A stretch of 64,000 nt of DNA. It comes from Lithodes maja. Taxonomy: Eukaryota; Arthropoda; Malacostraca; Decapoda; Lithodidae. The stretch is taken from contig JBAKBP010001607.1 in NCBI GenBank assembly GCA_037953745.1, positions 124,001-188,000 on the forward strand. Direction: 5' to 3'. How positions within the stretch are numbered: the stretch's first letter is position 1; each line of letters opens with the position of its first letter. Made by a program: the position numbers and the translations under genes. This document shows, in pieces, positions 1 through 10,609 of this stretch. Under the pieces are notes generated by a model. The model did not search any database. It was not told where the DNA came from and was given only the letters and a program-made list of their open reading frames with translations.

Positions 1-1
1 A

Positions 2-1831
2 CTTTCTGCCTCTACTCCCGACTTATCTAGTGTCCAATCTGATGGGGCGGGAGTGGAGTCAGAGACTGTGGTGGGGGTGTTACCGGCGGACAGGTTACCA
101 ATGGATATTATACACTTAGAATTAGAGAGTTCTGTGGGCAGTGATCGCCCTTTAGAAGAGTCTAGTGGGGGCTCAGTGGTTGATGGTGTATCTGACTCCC
201 AAGGGAGTTCGGGCCAAGGCAGAAAAGGTGTATGGCGGTATTCCCAACCAGGGCATGAAGGCCCACGTCTGGTTCAGGAGCCACAGGTACGGACGGACGT
301 CCACCGGGACGCTGTGATCCTATCATCCATTCCTGACTTAACTTGGCACCATGACGGGATTCCGGCTTCGGAGGAATTCTCTCATGATGGGCCAGATGAC
401 AAGGATGAGGTGTCTATAATCTCTGACATGGAAGTGCAAGAGTCGGGTTCAGTTCTAGACGACTCGCAAGATAGGAATGATTCACCTCTTAGTTCTTCAT
501 CTGCTAAATTTGTCACGGCGGAGGAAATAGATGGGTTATTAGTTACTGCTCTAACAAAAAAATTTGGCCAACAGCCGGAGACTCCTACAGTGGACCTGGG
601 AGCTTCCATGACAAGTTCAAATGTTCGGCCTCTGATCGCTTCCATTGCTTTGACTAAGATTCCGCACCCTCCCTGTATATCACCTACTATGGTCACTAGG
701 CCTGCTTCGGCGGCACTGACTACTTCCAGCGTAAGGGTGGTAGCGGATGTGAATCCTCCCCCTTTAGATAAAGCACCGTTAAGAAAGGTAGCTATGCCCC
801 TGTTATACGGTCCAGATGATTCATGGGTTCAAATGATCCCAACTAAGCCAGAGACAGCGCAGCCCACTTTGTCAGGGGAACTTCCAGTGCCACGTGAGTG
901 GGTAATCCAAGGAAATAAATCTAGAAAGTTACGAGCTTTGGATATTGCGGGTAATGTACTTGATGTTAATATTAAGGCCATTCCGAACCATTATCACCAT
1001 GACTATTTTGTGTATACAGCTACACCTGCACTGCCCCCTGCCTCAGCTTCAAAACTGTTTTCTGACTGGACCAAGCATGACGGTTTTAATGATATAAAAG
1101 CACTGTCAGCTCTCACTCCAGAATTAGATTTACAAACGGTCACAGACACAGCCGCTAACCCAGTGTTGAAGGTGGGGCAGTTGGGTCCAGGACCTTGGGT
1201 GGAATGGGAGGTAGAGGCTCAGAACTTTGCGACCACCTTCACCTCAAAATCTTCGCACCAGATTCCTCAGGACAGCCATTCTTGGTTCTCTCTGCCAGTC
1301 TTTTCAGCCGGCGGAGTTCCATCTGCTTTGTTTGCTTTTTTAGCTGCCCCCAAAATCAATCTATGCGAACTTAAAGATCCTTTTACTACACCTTCCCCAG
1401 CTCACCTAGACCGGGAGTTTAGGCTACGGGGGAAGGCGTATAGACTTTTCTCCCAATACATTGTTATGCACCAGGTGGCGAAATCTATGCTAAGATCTAC
1501 TCAGGTAATCGCGGACGCGGATGCCAGAAGATCGGTTGAACTATCTCGGCGGTTACTCCTTCAGACTTCTATTCAGTCGTTGGGGGATATCCGCACAGCC
1601 TTGCTCGAGGCGGTGCGGGCGAGACAGGATCTTAGGATGTCCCTGGTGAAGAAACTTCCTGTTAGAATTGCAAACCAGGTGGTCATGTCGCCGGTGCTAA
1701 CTCCCTCTTTAATGTCCCCTGATGTGTGGAGAACTGTTTGCAACATGGCTCAGGCCTTTAACCCGGGAGCTGCGGGGAAACTCTTAAGAGTTCCCCCGGC
1801 GGACTGCGGGAAGACTCTTGAGAGTAAGTAA
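2..1831 (+). pseudogene. DIRS Gag-like protein (ORF1), 5'-truncated
   Basis: The frame is open from the window edge to the stop at 1829-1831 (about 609 codons) and is more than 90% identical by eye to the gag of copy B. The protein probably binds the element RNA in a ribonucleoprotein particle; that is inferred from its position upstream of RT. The first 250 residues are acidic and Ser-rich. The C-terminal half is a predicted helical region containing HQVAKSMLRSTQ and DIRTALLEAVRARQDL. The N-terminal Cys/His cluster and the SR-rich stretch seen in copy B lie outside the window. The reading frame ends where an inserted sequence begins, so the basic C-terminus (2373 onward) is cut off. Confidence 0.75.
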
Positions 1832-1837
1832 AATAAA

Positions 1838-2370
1838 AAATCAACTTTTGACATCAAATTTTTTTTTTTTTTTTTATTTTTTTTTTTTTTTTGGCCCCTG
1901 GGCCATGCAAAATCTGTCCTCTACCTCCCCTCCTTCCCCACTTTCCTCCTCTCCTTCAGTTATCACCTATTTTCCCTATTATTCCCTTATTCTGAGGTAT
2001 ATTTTCGTGCTAACATTAGCGAGTTGCAAGCAGGGTGTTGTCATCACTGATGGCAAGCGAGTGCAAGAGAGAGAGAGAGAGTATCGATCGACTGTGTCTC
2101 AGTGGCCTTGGGGGAAATTGGCGGGAAAGCAGTTTGCCTCACCCATACATTATACAACTCGCGGGCTATATCTCCGATTTTGACCATCCAAACGCTGTTT
2201 TCACTCGTTTTATTGTTGTTTCAGGTTAATACCTTTATAATCAACCCATAATAGGCGCATATGGATTATTATTAATGCTATTAATGGTACAATGAATATT
2301 TTAGTGACGGAAACACCTCAAATACGTCAGCACAGGGGGACGTTTTCAATTACCCCCATGCGCACTTGTT
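1838..2370. mobile_element. Unidentified insertion with poly(T) head
   Basis: About 530 bases separate two parts of DIRS copy A that should adjoin. The segment begins with a T-rich run (1859-1893), which fits the poly(A) tail of a minus-strand retroposon. It contains a GA microsatellite near 2068-2080 and ends just before TTAA at 2373. I see no coding motif in either strand and no second copy in the window. The exact left edge is uncertain because copy B lacks the neighbouring sequence. Confidence 0.4.
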
Positions 2371-2372
2371 AG

Positions 2373-2990
2373 GTTAAGCACAGTCCCACCCCTTCTAAGA
2401 AACCTGCTTTTAACTTTCCCAAACCCAAGCCAGTCGCAAAAGCTCAGCCGGGTGGGTCAAAGCCCTTTCCTATACCTAAGTCCGCTTCCCCCCAAGGTCA
2501 GTACAGGTATAAACAAGGTAAGTTTGCAGGTCATAAAGGAGGAAACTATAACAGACCGGGCCAGGGCCCGTCTTCTGCCAACGCCGGCCAGTCGGCTAAG
2601 CATCTACCACCACCACCACCATAAAAAAACTAAAGTCTCTCTCACTCCCAGGGCCAGTCTCACGGCGGGTGGATCGGAGGGTAGTACAGCCGGCGAACCC
2701 TTGTCTGCTAACTGGGTCGTTCCGGACGTGTCACCGTGCATGGCCAGTAAATACTTGGGCGAGGATGGTGGCATGCAAGGGCATCACCTGGCAGTGGCTC
2801 CGGCGACCTCGTTTACGTCAGCCGACAAAGGCAAATTTAGTTTCATTAGAGGTGGAGTCACTGATCCAGGAAATGATCGCCAAGAATGTCATCATTCCGG
2901 TTCCTCAAAATTACCCAGTTTTTACATCCAAACTATTTCTAGTGCCCAAAAGGGACAGTGTTCAGATGAGACCAGTCGTAGACCTTGTAT
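2373..2990 (+). pseudogene. DIRS gag C-terminus and RT N-terminus, two frames
   Basis: From 2373 to about 2600 the sequence encodes the basic, Pro/Lys-rich Gag tail (KKPAFNFPKPKPVAKAQ). A second, overlapping frame from about 2669 to 2990 encodes the start of reverse transcriptase, with ITWQWLRRPRLRQ, VESLIQEMIAKNVIIPV and SKLFLVPKRDSVQMRPVVDL. That last block is the conserved entry to RT domain 1-2 in DIRS elements. The homology then stops, so no catalytic RT motif is present. A short CAC-repeat tract at 2608-2622 is much longer in copy B. The fragment shows that gag and RT use overlapping frames in this family. Confidence 0.7.
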
Positions 2991-3051
2991 GTATATGATT
3001 TACCTTGTACAGTATCACTTTCATATCTAGTACAGTCACTTATGCATAATT

Positions 3052-3760
3052 TGTAATATCTCTCTATGAGTAAGATTCATGTTAGCATCCAGGCAGTCAT
3101 ATTAGTTATGTCATATAGCCACTCTGGCAACTCAAGCCTGGGGCTCCTCTCACCAGAAGGCCAATACATGTTTGTGTACCATGAGACAGAGCTATCACCC
3201 TGTAGGCTCTGCTTCGTGCCTGTATCCCATATCCTTCTCAATAAGAACCTATATATCTACAGCGTGTCTACTTACTCCCCAACCCAAGATAGGCCTGTTG
3301 CGCATCTATGGAGTTAGCTGGGACACACATAACATGGCGCAGTGTGTATTAAGAGAAGTTTATGTGGATTTCGCCAGACGCCGCCAGCCGCCATTGTCCA
3401 CGCACCCTGCATCCCAGCCACCGTCTCACTGCTTGGATTACAGTGTTATAGTGCTCAACAGTGCGGTGCCGACGTTCCCAGTGCAGTGCCAGTGATATTA
3501 TATGTGCCAGTGCTATATTGTGTGCTTTATTTTATATGTATTGTGTGTGGCATAAGCATAACGCCCGCACAAGTCCGAGCCACGAGAGAGCGGGGCGTGA
3601 GATCCTCCCCCCCTGACTGCCAGCAAGATACTGAGGTGAGGGAGGCCGCGCACCACCGCTCCACCGCTCGGTACATACGCACGCACACACACAACTGGCA
3701 AACTTTTATTTCATCACCCAAGCATTCCCTTCAGTGCTAATTGTAATTGGGTTTTATACA
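3052..3760 (+). repeat. Putative 5' LTR of Ty3/Gypsy element
   Basis: The boundaries are inferred, because the 3' LTR is lost beyond the gap. The segment starts TGTAATATC and ends TTTTATACA, fitting TG...CA ends. It is followed at once by TTGGTGAGGATAC, which could be the primer-binding site (TGG start). It ends about 135 bases before the gag start. It contains no convincing ORF. Confidence 0.4.
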
Positions 3761-3895
3761 TTGGTGAGGATACAGCTGGTGTGTATTCTAAATATTCTGC
3801 TGTTTTTGCCAGTCATTTTGATACCCCACTTGTATATGTGAGAGGCTAATAACTGTGTGTTTGTTATCTCCCTGTCTGTCTGTCACCCACACAAG

Positions 3896-5323
3896 ATGTC
3901 AGACTCTGGTGATGTACAGGACGAAGGGGCAGGAACAAACTTGCCTTATGATGGGGAGGAATACACACCTTATTATCAGCACCCTCAGTCCCCAACCACA
4001 CCTACAGCCCCTTCTTCAGCTGATTTCCTGCAATTTTTCAAATACCTGGAGGAGTCTCGCAGGTATGATGAGCAGAGGAGACAAGAGGAGGCCCGCCGAG
4101 ATCGTGTCCTGGAGGAGTCCCGCAGGCATGATGAGGCTATAAGGAGACAGGAGTTCCAGAGCTTATTTCAGCTGTTGGCTCCCACCAGGACCCCTCCCGA
4201 CTCCTCCACACCTGCTGGTCACCTTGGCGGACAGCAGCCACATTCTTCCCCACATCCCTCACACAATCCTCCACCACAGAAGGCTACGGCCCAGACACCA
4301 CCACCATTGAAGCCTGACGCTACTTTCCAGATGTTCCGGGAGTGGAGGAGACACTGGGACGACTATGCTGTCATGGTGGACCTGTCCAACCTGCCTGCGG
4401 CCAAACAGATGATACAACTACGCATGTGCCTGACTCTCAAGACGCAGCGTGTCTTAGAACACACCCTCCAGATCGCTCCCTCCACAGACAAGACTGTTGA
4501 AGAGGTGTTGGACGCCCTGCAGCTTCATATCAAGAGTCTAAGGAATGAGGCACTCCGGCGTCGTGAATTGTTGAGCTGCAGACAGCATGAAGGGGAAACT
4601 TTTGCAGAGTTCTACGTCCGCCTCAAACGTCTCGCAGAAGAAGTGGATGTGTGCCCTGGTAACTCACCCATCTGTGTGGAGACACAACTCAAGACTATCA
4701 TCCTCATGGGCCTCAGGGACAAGGAGTTAGTCCAGAAACTCATCGCCCTGGACTCCAAGTCAATACTACAGGATGTCGTCACTACGTGCCGCTCGTATGA
4801 GGCTGCCAAATCTGCGACCACGGCCATTAGTGCGCCCCATGAACAAGTAAGGGCCGTCTCTTCATACAAGAAAAACAAGAAACAGGGCAGTGACAGGACC
4901 CAACCCCCCAAGCCTCCATCGAATGCAGCTGATGCCTGTCAGAGTTGCGCTCGCCGACACGGGCCTGACAAGTGTCCCGCTGCTGGCAGCACCTGTAACA
5001 ACTGTGGGCGCCACGGTCACTGGGCTCGGACAGCTAAGTGCCCTGCTCACAAGGTTCAGTGCCGCATCTGTTGTCTTCTGGGGCATTATGACAAGTGTTG
5101 TCCGTCGACTAAGAAGAAGGAAAGACGCCAAGGTGGCCCCCCAGGCGATACGGGTGCCCCCTCCAACTCTGGCAACCCCCCAATGCTAGGAGTAATAGCT
5201 GTCGTCAGGTGGGATCGACTCCTACAGCTTCGACGCCGCAACCCATCTGTGTTACCCTCTCCTTTGGCAACGCTACATCCCGCCTACGGATGTTACCGGA
5301 CACGGGTGCTGACGTCACCGTGA
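3896..5323 (+). CDS. gag: Gypsy Gag polyprotein with three zinc knuckles
   Basis: This encodes about 475 residues from the ATG at 3896, chosen over an upstream ATG at 3857 because it follows the leader and begins MSDSGDV. The N-terminus is Pro/Gln-rich with two charged repeats (LEESRRYDEQRRQEEARRD and a near copy). The middle is a capsid-like helical domain containing FREWRRHWDDYAVMVDLSNL and ETFAEFYVRLKRLAEEVD. Three Cys/His knuckles follow near residues 345-400: CQSCARRHGPDKC, CNNCGRHGHWARTAKC and CRICCLLGHYDKC. It would form the particle shell and bind RNA. The last 50 residues lie in the overlap with protease. The ORF is intact. Confidence 0.85.
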   Translation: MSDSGDVQDEGAGTNLPYDGEEYTPYYQHPQSPTTPTAPSSADFLQFFKYLEESRRYDEQRRQEEARRDRVLEESRRHDEAIRRQEFQSLFQLLAPTRTPPDSSTPAGHLGGQQPHSSPHPSHNPPPQKATAQTPPPLKPDATFQMFREWRRHWDDYAVMVDLSNLPAAKQMIQLRMCLTLKTQRVLEHTLQIAPSTDKTVEEVLDALQLHIKSLRNEALRRRELLSCRQHEGETFAEFYVRLKRLAEEVDVCPGNSPICVETQLKTIILMGLRDKELVQKLIALDSKSILQDVVTTCRSYEAAKSATTAISAPHEQVRAVSSYKKNKKQGSDRTQPPKPPSNAADACQSCARRHGPDKCPAAGSTCNNCGRHGHWARTAKCPAHKVQCRICCLLGHYDKCCPSTKKKERRQGGPPGDTGAPSNSGNPPMLGVIAVVRWDRLLQLRRRNPSVLPSPLATLHPAYGCYRTRVLTSP

Positions 5324-5535
5324 TTGGCCGGCGTCACCTTGAGGATTTGGCTATCCCCATGAGCAGCCTGCGAGCCCCTTTGCCCACGACAACGTTCACG
5401 GTGGACGGCTCCCCGATGGCACCTGCCCTGGGGGTATTTCAGGCTACCCTCACCCTGGGACAGAGAGTGTGTACTGCCCTGATCCATGTGCACGAGGGTG
5501 TCCAGACTCCTTTGCTTTCATACAGCCACTGCCTA
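5200..5535 (+). CDS. Gypsy retropepsin (aspartic protease) region
   Basis: This frame overlaps the end of gag at a -1 position relative to it, a common gag-pol arrangement. The active site DTGAD is at 5299-5313 in the context LRMLPDTGADVTVIG. A flap-like region follows, and the region ends with the LLSYSHC segment. The protease would process Gag and Pol inside the particle. Its frame closes at 5610, but sequence similar to a Pol linker resumes in another frame from about 5535. A one-base indel there has probably separated protease from RT. No separate start codon is needed if it is translated by frameshifting. Confidence 0.7.
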
Positions 5536-6456
5536 CTGCAGGGAGTTAGCCATCATACCTCTGGCATTCCCAACGCCCATACAAGAGGTCAAGCACGTCA
5601 ACAGGTGTAAGGCTACACCACTTCCAGTCTCCACGTCGCCCGCTGAAGCCAAGAATTACTTCCTGCGGGAGTTTAGCGACGTGTTGATGTCCAAAGACGA
5701 CCTAAAGACTGTGCCCCTCAAGCCTATGGTGGGTCAACCCATGAGGATCCATCTTAAAGAGGGAGCTGAGCCCTTCGCCATCCATACTCCCCGACAGATT
5801 CCCTTTGCCTTTAGGGACCAAGTCAAGCGAGAGTTGGAGTCCATGGTGGCCCAGGGCATCATCAAGCCTGCTGGAGACAACCCCTCAGAATGGTGCCACC
5901 CCCTCGTCGTTGTTGGTAAGGACAGCGGAGGAGTGCGCATCACCGTCGACCTCTCCAAACTCAACAAACATGTGTCCCGACCGGCTCACCCTTCGCCTAC
6001 TCCCTCTGCAGCAGTTCGTGGTGTCGACCGAGGAGCTCGCTACTTCACCACTGCGGACGCCCTCTGTGGTTACTGGCAGATGGAGTTGGCTGAAGAGGAC
6101 CAGCACCTGACCACCTTCATCACGCCGTATGGACGCTTCAAGCATTGCAGAGGACCCATGGGATTTACAGCTACAGGCGACGCCTTCTGCTACAGGGGTG
6201 ATATGGCTCTACAAGGTGTGCAGAGGTGCACTAAGGTCGTGGATGACATACTGCTGTACGATGAGGACTACAAGTCTCACCTCGACCGCATCCATGAAGT
6301 GCTGACTAGGTGCCGCAAGTTCGGGATTACCCTCAACAAGAACAAGTTTGTGGTTGCCGCACCTTCAGTGGACTTCTGTGGATACACCCTCTCAGGGGAT
6401 GGTATTGTGGCTGACACGAGCAAAGTGGCTGCAATCGGGGACTTTCCGGCACCAAC
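5536..6456 (+). pseudogene. pol: Gypsy reverse transcriptase, cut by assembly gap
   Basis: About 305 residues of RT are visible. Recognisable blocks are REFSDVLMSKDDLKTV (linker), IIKPAGDNPSEWCHPLVVVGKD (domain 1-2), GGVRITVDLSKLNKHV, YFTTADALCGYWQMEL (first catalytic Asp), PMGFTATGDAF, the VVDDILLYD active site near 6236-6259, and VDFCGYTLSGDGI. These are the standard Ty3/Gypsy RT motifs in order. The sequence runs into Ns at 6457, so thumb, RNase H and integrase cannot be judged. The frame differs from that of the upstream protease, suggesting an indel. Confidence 0.8.
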
Positions 6457-6656
6457 NNNNNNNNNNNNNNNNNNNNNNNNNNNNNNNNNNNNNNNNNNNN
6501 NNNNNNNNNNNNNNNNNNNNNNNNNNNNNNNNNNNNNNNNNNNNNNNNNNNNNNNNNNNNNNNNNNNNNNNNNNNNNNNNNNNNNNNNNNNNNNNNNNNN
6601 NNNNNNNNNNNNNNNNNNNNNNNNNNNNNNNNNNNNNNNNNNNNNNNNNNNNNNNN
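6457..6656. other. Assembly gap (200 N)
   Basis: Exactly 200 undetermined bases separate plus-strand Gypsy RT from minus-strand DIRS-2 sequence. The true length is unknown and the join may be a scaffolding choice between repeats. Confidence 0.99.
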
Positions 6657-8271
6657 GCGATAAGCCGCAGGTGGTGAACAGAAGTCTGGAGGGAACCAAA
6701 AGACAAGAGAAGAAGTTCGGCACCCACCGCCGCAAGGGAAAAACCCTGTCGACAGAGGACTGAACTGGGTGAGAGAAGAACGGGGTAGCAATAGAACAAA
6801 GTCCAAGAACGGGCGCGCTGAACCAGGACCAGAACGCGCCGTCCAACCCGCTGACAGACACAAGAGGAGGCAAAAGCAGTGATGACTCCGGGGGAGGAAC
6901 TGAAGGAGAGCCAGCGACGGAACGGCCGGCGAAGTCGAAGGCCTCAGCAAACCAGGCCCCCAATGGGAGAGGGTGATCGAGCAAGATGGCTAAGCCAGGT
7001 GTACCGTCGCCGCACAAACCCGTCCCATAGGAGGACAGTCCCGTCAACACAGCCAGGGACTGAACATCCTGAAGGATGTCCCGGCGGCTGAAGTCTGACC
7101 AGAGCGTAGGCCTGCAGAAGGGAGGGGGACCGTAGCAGGGGTAGGTAGGGTGAGGCGCTGAGGATGTGTCACCGCCAAGAAGCGCGATAAGAGGGAGTCT
7201 TGCATCGACTCCAAGCGCCCGTCGATGCGTGACACAAGCCAGCCCTGCATAGCCGACAATCGATCCGAGAGAGGCGACCCCCCCCTGAAGTGAAGGTCAG
7301 GGAGAGAAGAAGGAGGAGGAGCAGGACGACGGGAGTGGGAAGGCTGGCCGGGTGAAAAGAGGTCAGAAGGAGCCGCGGGGGGAAACAGAGCAAGGATCCC
7401 CGGGGCAGAGATAACAGGGCAGCCCGACACCGAGGCGGAGGAGGGAGGGACCGCCACCGTGGGACGAGACCGTGAAGGAAGAATAGGCACAGAAGCAGGT
7501 GAAGTAGGAGGAGAAGCAACTACATCCTGGCGGACCTTCCTGGACAGTGTAGGAGGAGGGAGCAGAGGGCCAGCTACAGCCTGAACCTCCGCGCGCGTAG
7601 AGGACAAAGGAAGAGGACGTCGTTCGAGCAGGGGAAGCGGGCGGAAGGTAGTAGAGCCCCGACCCGGAGAGGCCAGGGGAGGGCGCACAGGGGCAGAGCT
7701 GCTAACCCCGGCCGCAGGGCGAGAACCATGACGAGGGCGATGGGCGCCGTCAAGGCGATCAGGAGGACAACGAAGGGCAGGAGAAGACGGGCGACGAGGC
7801 GAGCGAGAGCGTGGACGGAGCAGGGGATCCCCCCAACGATGTGACGACCGGCTGCGGGACCCAGGGGAGAGGGCCCGAGCAGGGAGAGGGCCAGGCGAAC
7901 GGCCTTCAGTCGGGTCAGGGATACCCAGGGCAACGCGGATCCGGGCGGCAACAAAGGCCGGGGAAAGGTGGCCCACAGTCCAAAAGTGGCGGGAGACTAT
8001 CGCCCACACCGACTGAAGGGAAGCAGAGGCCACTGCCGCCGCCGAGGAACCAGGGCTATGGTGCACCACATCCACCAGGGCCAGACACGGGCCACACAGA
8101 GCAGGGAGGTAGGCCGTAGAGGACACACAGTGCGAGTGGCGCAAGCAGGACTTGTGGCTCTCCAAGCACGGGGAGCGACAACCATGGCGAAAGCAAGGCA
8201 GCTTGCCTGCACTGGAAGAACACACACCATAATCAGCACGTCGAAGGAGTAAGTGGAGAGAATGTCCAAGA
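6657..8271 (-). pseudogene. DIRS-2 Gag-like protein, copy C
   Basis: The reading frame runs leftward from about 8200 to 7044 and continues in another frame to 6657 at the gap. The N-terminus has a Cys/His cluster (CFRHGCRSPCLESHKSCLRHSHC, then CGPC), the counterpart of the cluster in DIRS-1 Gag. An Arg/Ser/Pro-rich region and the helical segment SDRLSAMQGWLVSRIDGRLESMQ follow. The second part, LTGLSSYGTGLC to FPLRRW, is the central Gag domain. Copy D has an ATG directly before PCFRHGC; here the codon is CTG, so the start appears lost. Copy D shows the same frame change near SAAGTSFRMF, so that shift predates the split of the two copies or is used. Confidence 0.7.
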
Positions 8272-8306
8272 AGAACCAGGGAAGGAGCAAGGGGAAACAG
8301 GAACAC

Positions 8307-9721
8307 ACATGCAAACAGGTATCCGTACTCACCCTAAACCGGGAGCACAGAGGTAGGTGAGCAGGGCGGGCGAGGTGGAAGAGCACTAGCAGAACCTGCA
8401 AAGATGGAGAAAGTGTTAACCACCACTCAACATCTTACATGCAGGGCCTATAACACCAGTAACGTGCACACACCAAGATAGTTTCAGGCAACAAGATGAC
8501 ATAAAAAAGGTCAACAGTGAAAGCCAACTATTACCGCAAATTTGCGGGCCAATGGAGGCATAACCGTACCGACACAACCCTCCCGCATCTTTGAGGGACC
8601 CCCCAGCGATCTCCGCAAATTTGCGGGGAGCCGAAACGTCCCAGAGGACCGAATCGAGCTCCCGCAAATTTGCGGGACCGGCCGAGATGGTCCGGCGCCA
8701 AAAAAGCGAGAGGAGCGTCTAGGGAATACCAAAAATAGGCCACAAAAATGCGTCATCTCCTTATGAACTCCAAGCGATGATGGCCATCAAGCTGAGCAGT
8801 GTCTTCCTTGAATTTATCCTAACTCAACCGGTAAAGGGAGAGGCAAGGAAGACACACCAGGGGAGAGGAGGCACATCCCCCCAGGAACCACCCAACCCAC
8901 AGAGATAGAGCAAAGCCCATGAGGAGAAGTGGCAGGGAGGGTGGTTTCGCACAAACAGGGGCCCCCGTGGGGTACCCCTGGATTGGGCAAAAAGACTATG
9001 AAAGGATGGAGGTGAAACAGGAAGAGAAAACAAAAACCAGTAAATGAAACTGGTGAGAAAAAGGGTGGCCTAGCCGTGAGCAGAGAATGTGTCAGGGGCG
9101 AAAAACCCTGTGGTGTGAAGGAGGGGCCCCCGTGGGGTACCCCTGGATATCACGAACCACCTGTCGCCCAGGCCCTTGAGACACAGTGAAGGCTCGAAAG
9201 GGGGGACTCGGGAAGAACGCTAATAATGCGGCCGACACAAACTCTACAAACAGCACCGCCACCAACGAAATCTCAGATTGTTTACCAACGGTACACCTTA
9301 GGCTATGAAAAAATGAAAACTCATAGGGGCATAGCAATTCCTGAATGAGAAAACGAGCTAGGCTAAAATAAGCTAAAAGCTAAACTATGCCCAGACTAAC
9401 AGGAAAAAAGAATATGAAAAGAGAGAATGAAAAACATATACGAGGAACGCCAGGCGCCCCCGTACCTTCGGTAGGCTATTTCCACACGCGTCTCCATTAT
9501 ACACACTTAGGAGCCCATTTACGTGTGCTCTAGATCACGTAACATCTGTCTAACAAAAAAGAAGGCCAGATAAGCTGAAACGAACCTAAACAGGGTGAAT
9601 TAAAGGAGCACAACAAAAGCGAACTCAATCAATGGAGGCGCGTGAAAAAATGATGACAAGAGAGGGTCGCTCATGCGCACGTTCGACAGGGATCTGCACA
9701 TGACGGAACACGGGATGGGCC
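8307..9721 (-). promoter_or_regulatory. DIRS-2 leader region, copy C
   Basis: This 1.4-kb stretch has no credible ORF and aligns with the leader of copy D. It holds three intact copies and one mutated copy of the palindrome CCGCAAATTTGCGG (8534-8547, 8613-8626 and 8661-8676; mutated at 8581-8598). It also has two copies of a GTGGGGTACCCCTGGAT block near 8968 and 9132. Conservation between C and D suggests a role in transcription or replication, but that is inference. Confidence 0.6.
8534..8676. repeat. Palindrome cluster CCGCAAATTTGCGG, copy C
   Basis: Perfect palindromes lie at 8534-8547, 8613-8626 and 8661-8676 (the last extended to CCCGCAAATTTGCGGG). A decayed fourth site is at 8581-8598. 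Spacing is 35-79 bases and the intervening sequence is not repeated. The same array, with four intact sites, is in copy D. Confidence 0.9.
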
Positions 9722-9725
9722 TTAA

Positions 9726-10206
9726 CCCTTCCTACCCGGGCAGTCTTAGCTAATGACGGTCGCCCCTACCCGGGCGATATGGCCGAAAAACGTCTAGGCC
9801 TAGGCTACCGTATTTATGTTTATTTTCACTGCTAGAACTTTCCCACTCATCTATAATCGTAGTGCGGTTTTCAATCTGTATTTTGGCATTGAGTAGAGCT
9901 CTGTAAGTCAACTGGTTCAGTTGTGATGACGATTTCAGTGGAGCCAATATTGCAGAGATGTTGCCAATATGGGGGCTTTTTAGACACTAATTTCGTCATG
10001 ACGTCATAACAATAACATTGAGGAGTCTTCTCCTTCTTGATTTCGGAGGTGCGGTGACGAACGCTTGGGTTTGTTGACATACGTCGTACGCACGGCGTTC
10101 GGACCAAGCTTAATTAGGCTATTAAGCTCATGCCTTAGATAAGGCATACCGGGTAGCTGCCCTTCTTTCGTGCTGTCCTTACCTAAGGCAGCCCGGGTAG
10201 GAAGGG
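9726..10206. mobile_element. piggyBac-type MITE (481 bp) in DIRS-2 copy C
   Basis: It is flanked by TTAA at 9722-9725 and 10207-10210. The ends are inverted repeats starting CCCTTCCTACCCGGGC. The uninterrupted target is present in copy D near 28858, where one TTAA joins the same two flanks. No ORF of note is present. The left end shares CTAATGACGG and CCGGGCGAT in the same order as the right end of the piggyBac at 18875-22594. An internal block resembling GAGTAGAGCTCT and CAACTGGTT is also shared, so it is a non-autonomous relative. A second family member lies at 39436-39916. Confidence 0.9.
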
Positions 10207-10609
10207 TTAAGCGGTAACTAAGGTAAACCCCTTTTTCTTCTCTTCTATGCTTTTTTCACCTTCGGTGGTAGTTTTGGTTAATGTACAACGTCTCCTAGAG
10301 CAAGATAAGGAGTAGACTCTAGACGTTTTCTTTTTTAACCGCAGTTGGAATGACGACATAGCAGTCAAAATAGACAAGTCGTCATTGCAATTAGGTTAAT
10401 AGCCTTGACGTTGGATTTGCCAAGACTACTAACAAATTGTTCCATTCCTTGAATTTTATTTCAGTTAAAAACAAATGGAGGAAAACGAGTAAATACGAAT
10501 GTCTATGTTATCTGTTTAATACATATGATTAATATTAGGAAATTCAAGTGTTGTGCTAGCCTCATGAAATTAATATAGAAGGTAGAAGAAGTATGGAACT
10601 GTCCTTGCA

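Larger units (their letters stand above)
1..2990 (+). mobile_element. DIRS-1 family retrotransposon, copy A (truncated)
   Basis: This is a DIRS-type (tyrosine-recombinase) retrotransposon fragment. Base 1 aligns with about 16630 of copy B, so the 5' end lies outside the window. Colinear similarity to copy B covers the gag, then a foreign insertion at about 1838-2370, then the gag C-terminus and the start of reverse transcriptase. Similarity stops near 2990, just after the conserved RT segment reading VVDL. RNase H, recombinase and 3' terminal repeats are absent. Copy A keeps about 223 bases of the RT N-terminus that copy B has lost (2755-2977), so it is the better guide to the family sequence there. 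Confidence 0.85.
3052..6456 (+). mobile_element. Ty3/Gypsy LTR retrotransposon, 3'-truncated by gap
   Basis: The order is LTR, gag with zinc knuckles, aspartic protease and reverse transcriptase, which is the standard Ty3/Gypsy layout. The frame passes from gag (frame 2) to protease (frame 1) and back to frame 2 for RT, so at least one of these shifts is likely damage. RT breaks off at the assembly gap, and integrase, RNase H and the 3' LTR are not seen. The VVDD active site and the triple zinc-knuckle Gag resemble the Mag/K02A2.6-like group, an inference from motifs only. Confidence 0.8.
6657..10437 (-). mobile_element. DIRS-2 family retrotransposon, copy C (5' part)
   Basis: This is the reverse complement of the first 3.5 kb of copy D (28638-32167), from the terminal TTGTTAGTAGTCTTGG at 10437 down to gag sequence at the gap. 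It carries the long leader with palindromes, most of gag, and a 481-bp MITE at 9726-10206 that copy D lacks. Relative to D it has a 265-base deletion in gag (D 31272-31540). RT, RNase H and recombinase would lie beyond the gap. C and D face opposite ways about 18 kb apart. Confidence 0.85.
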
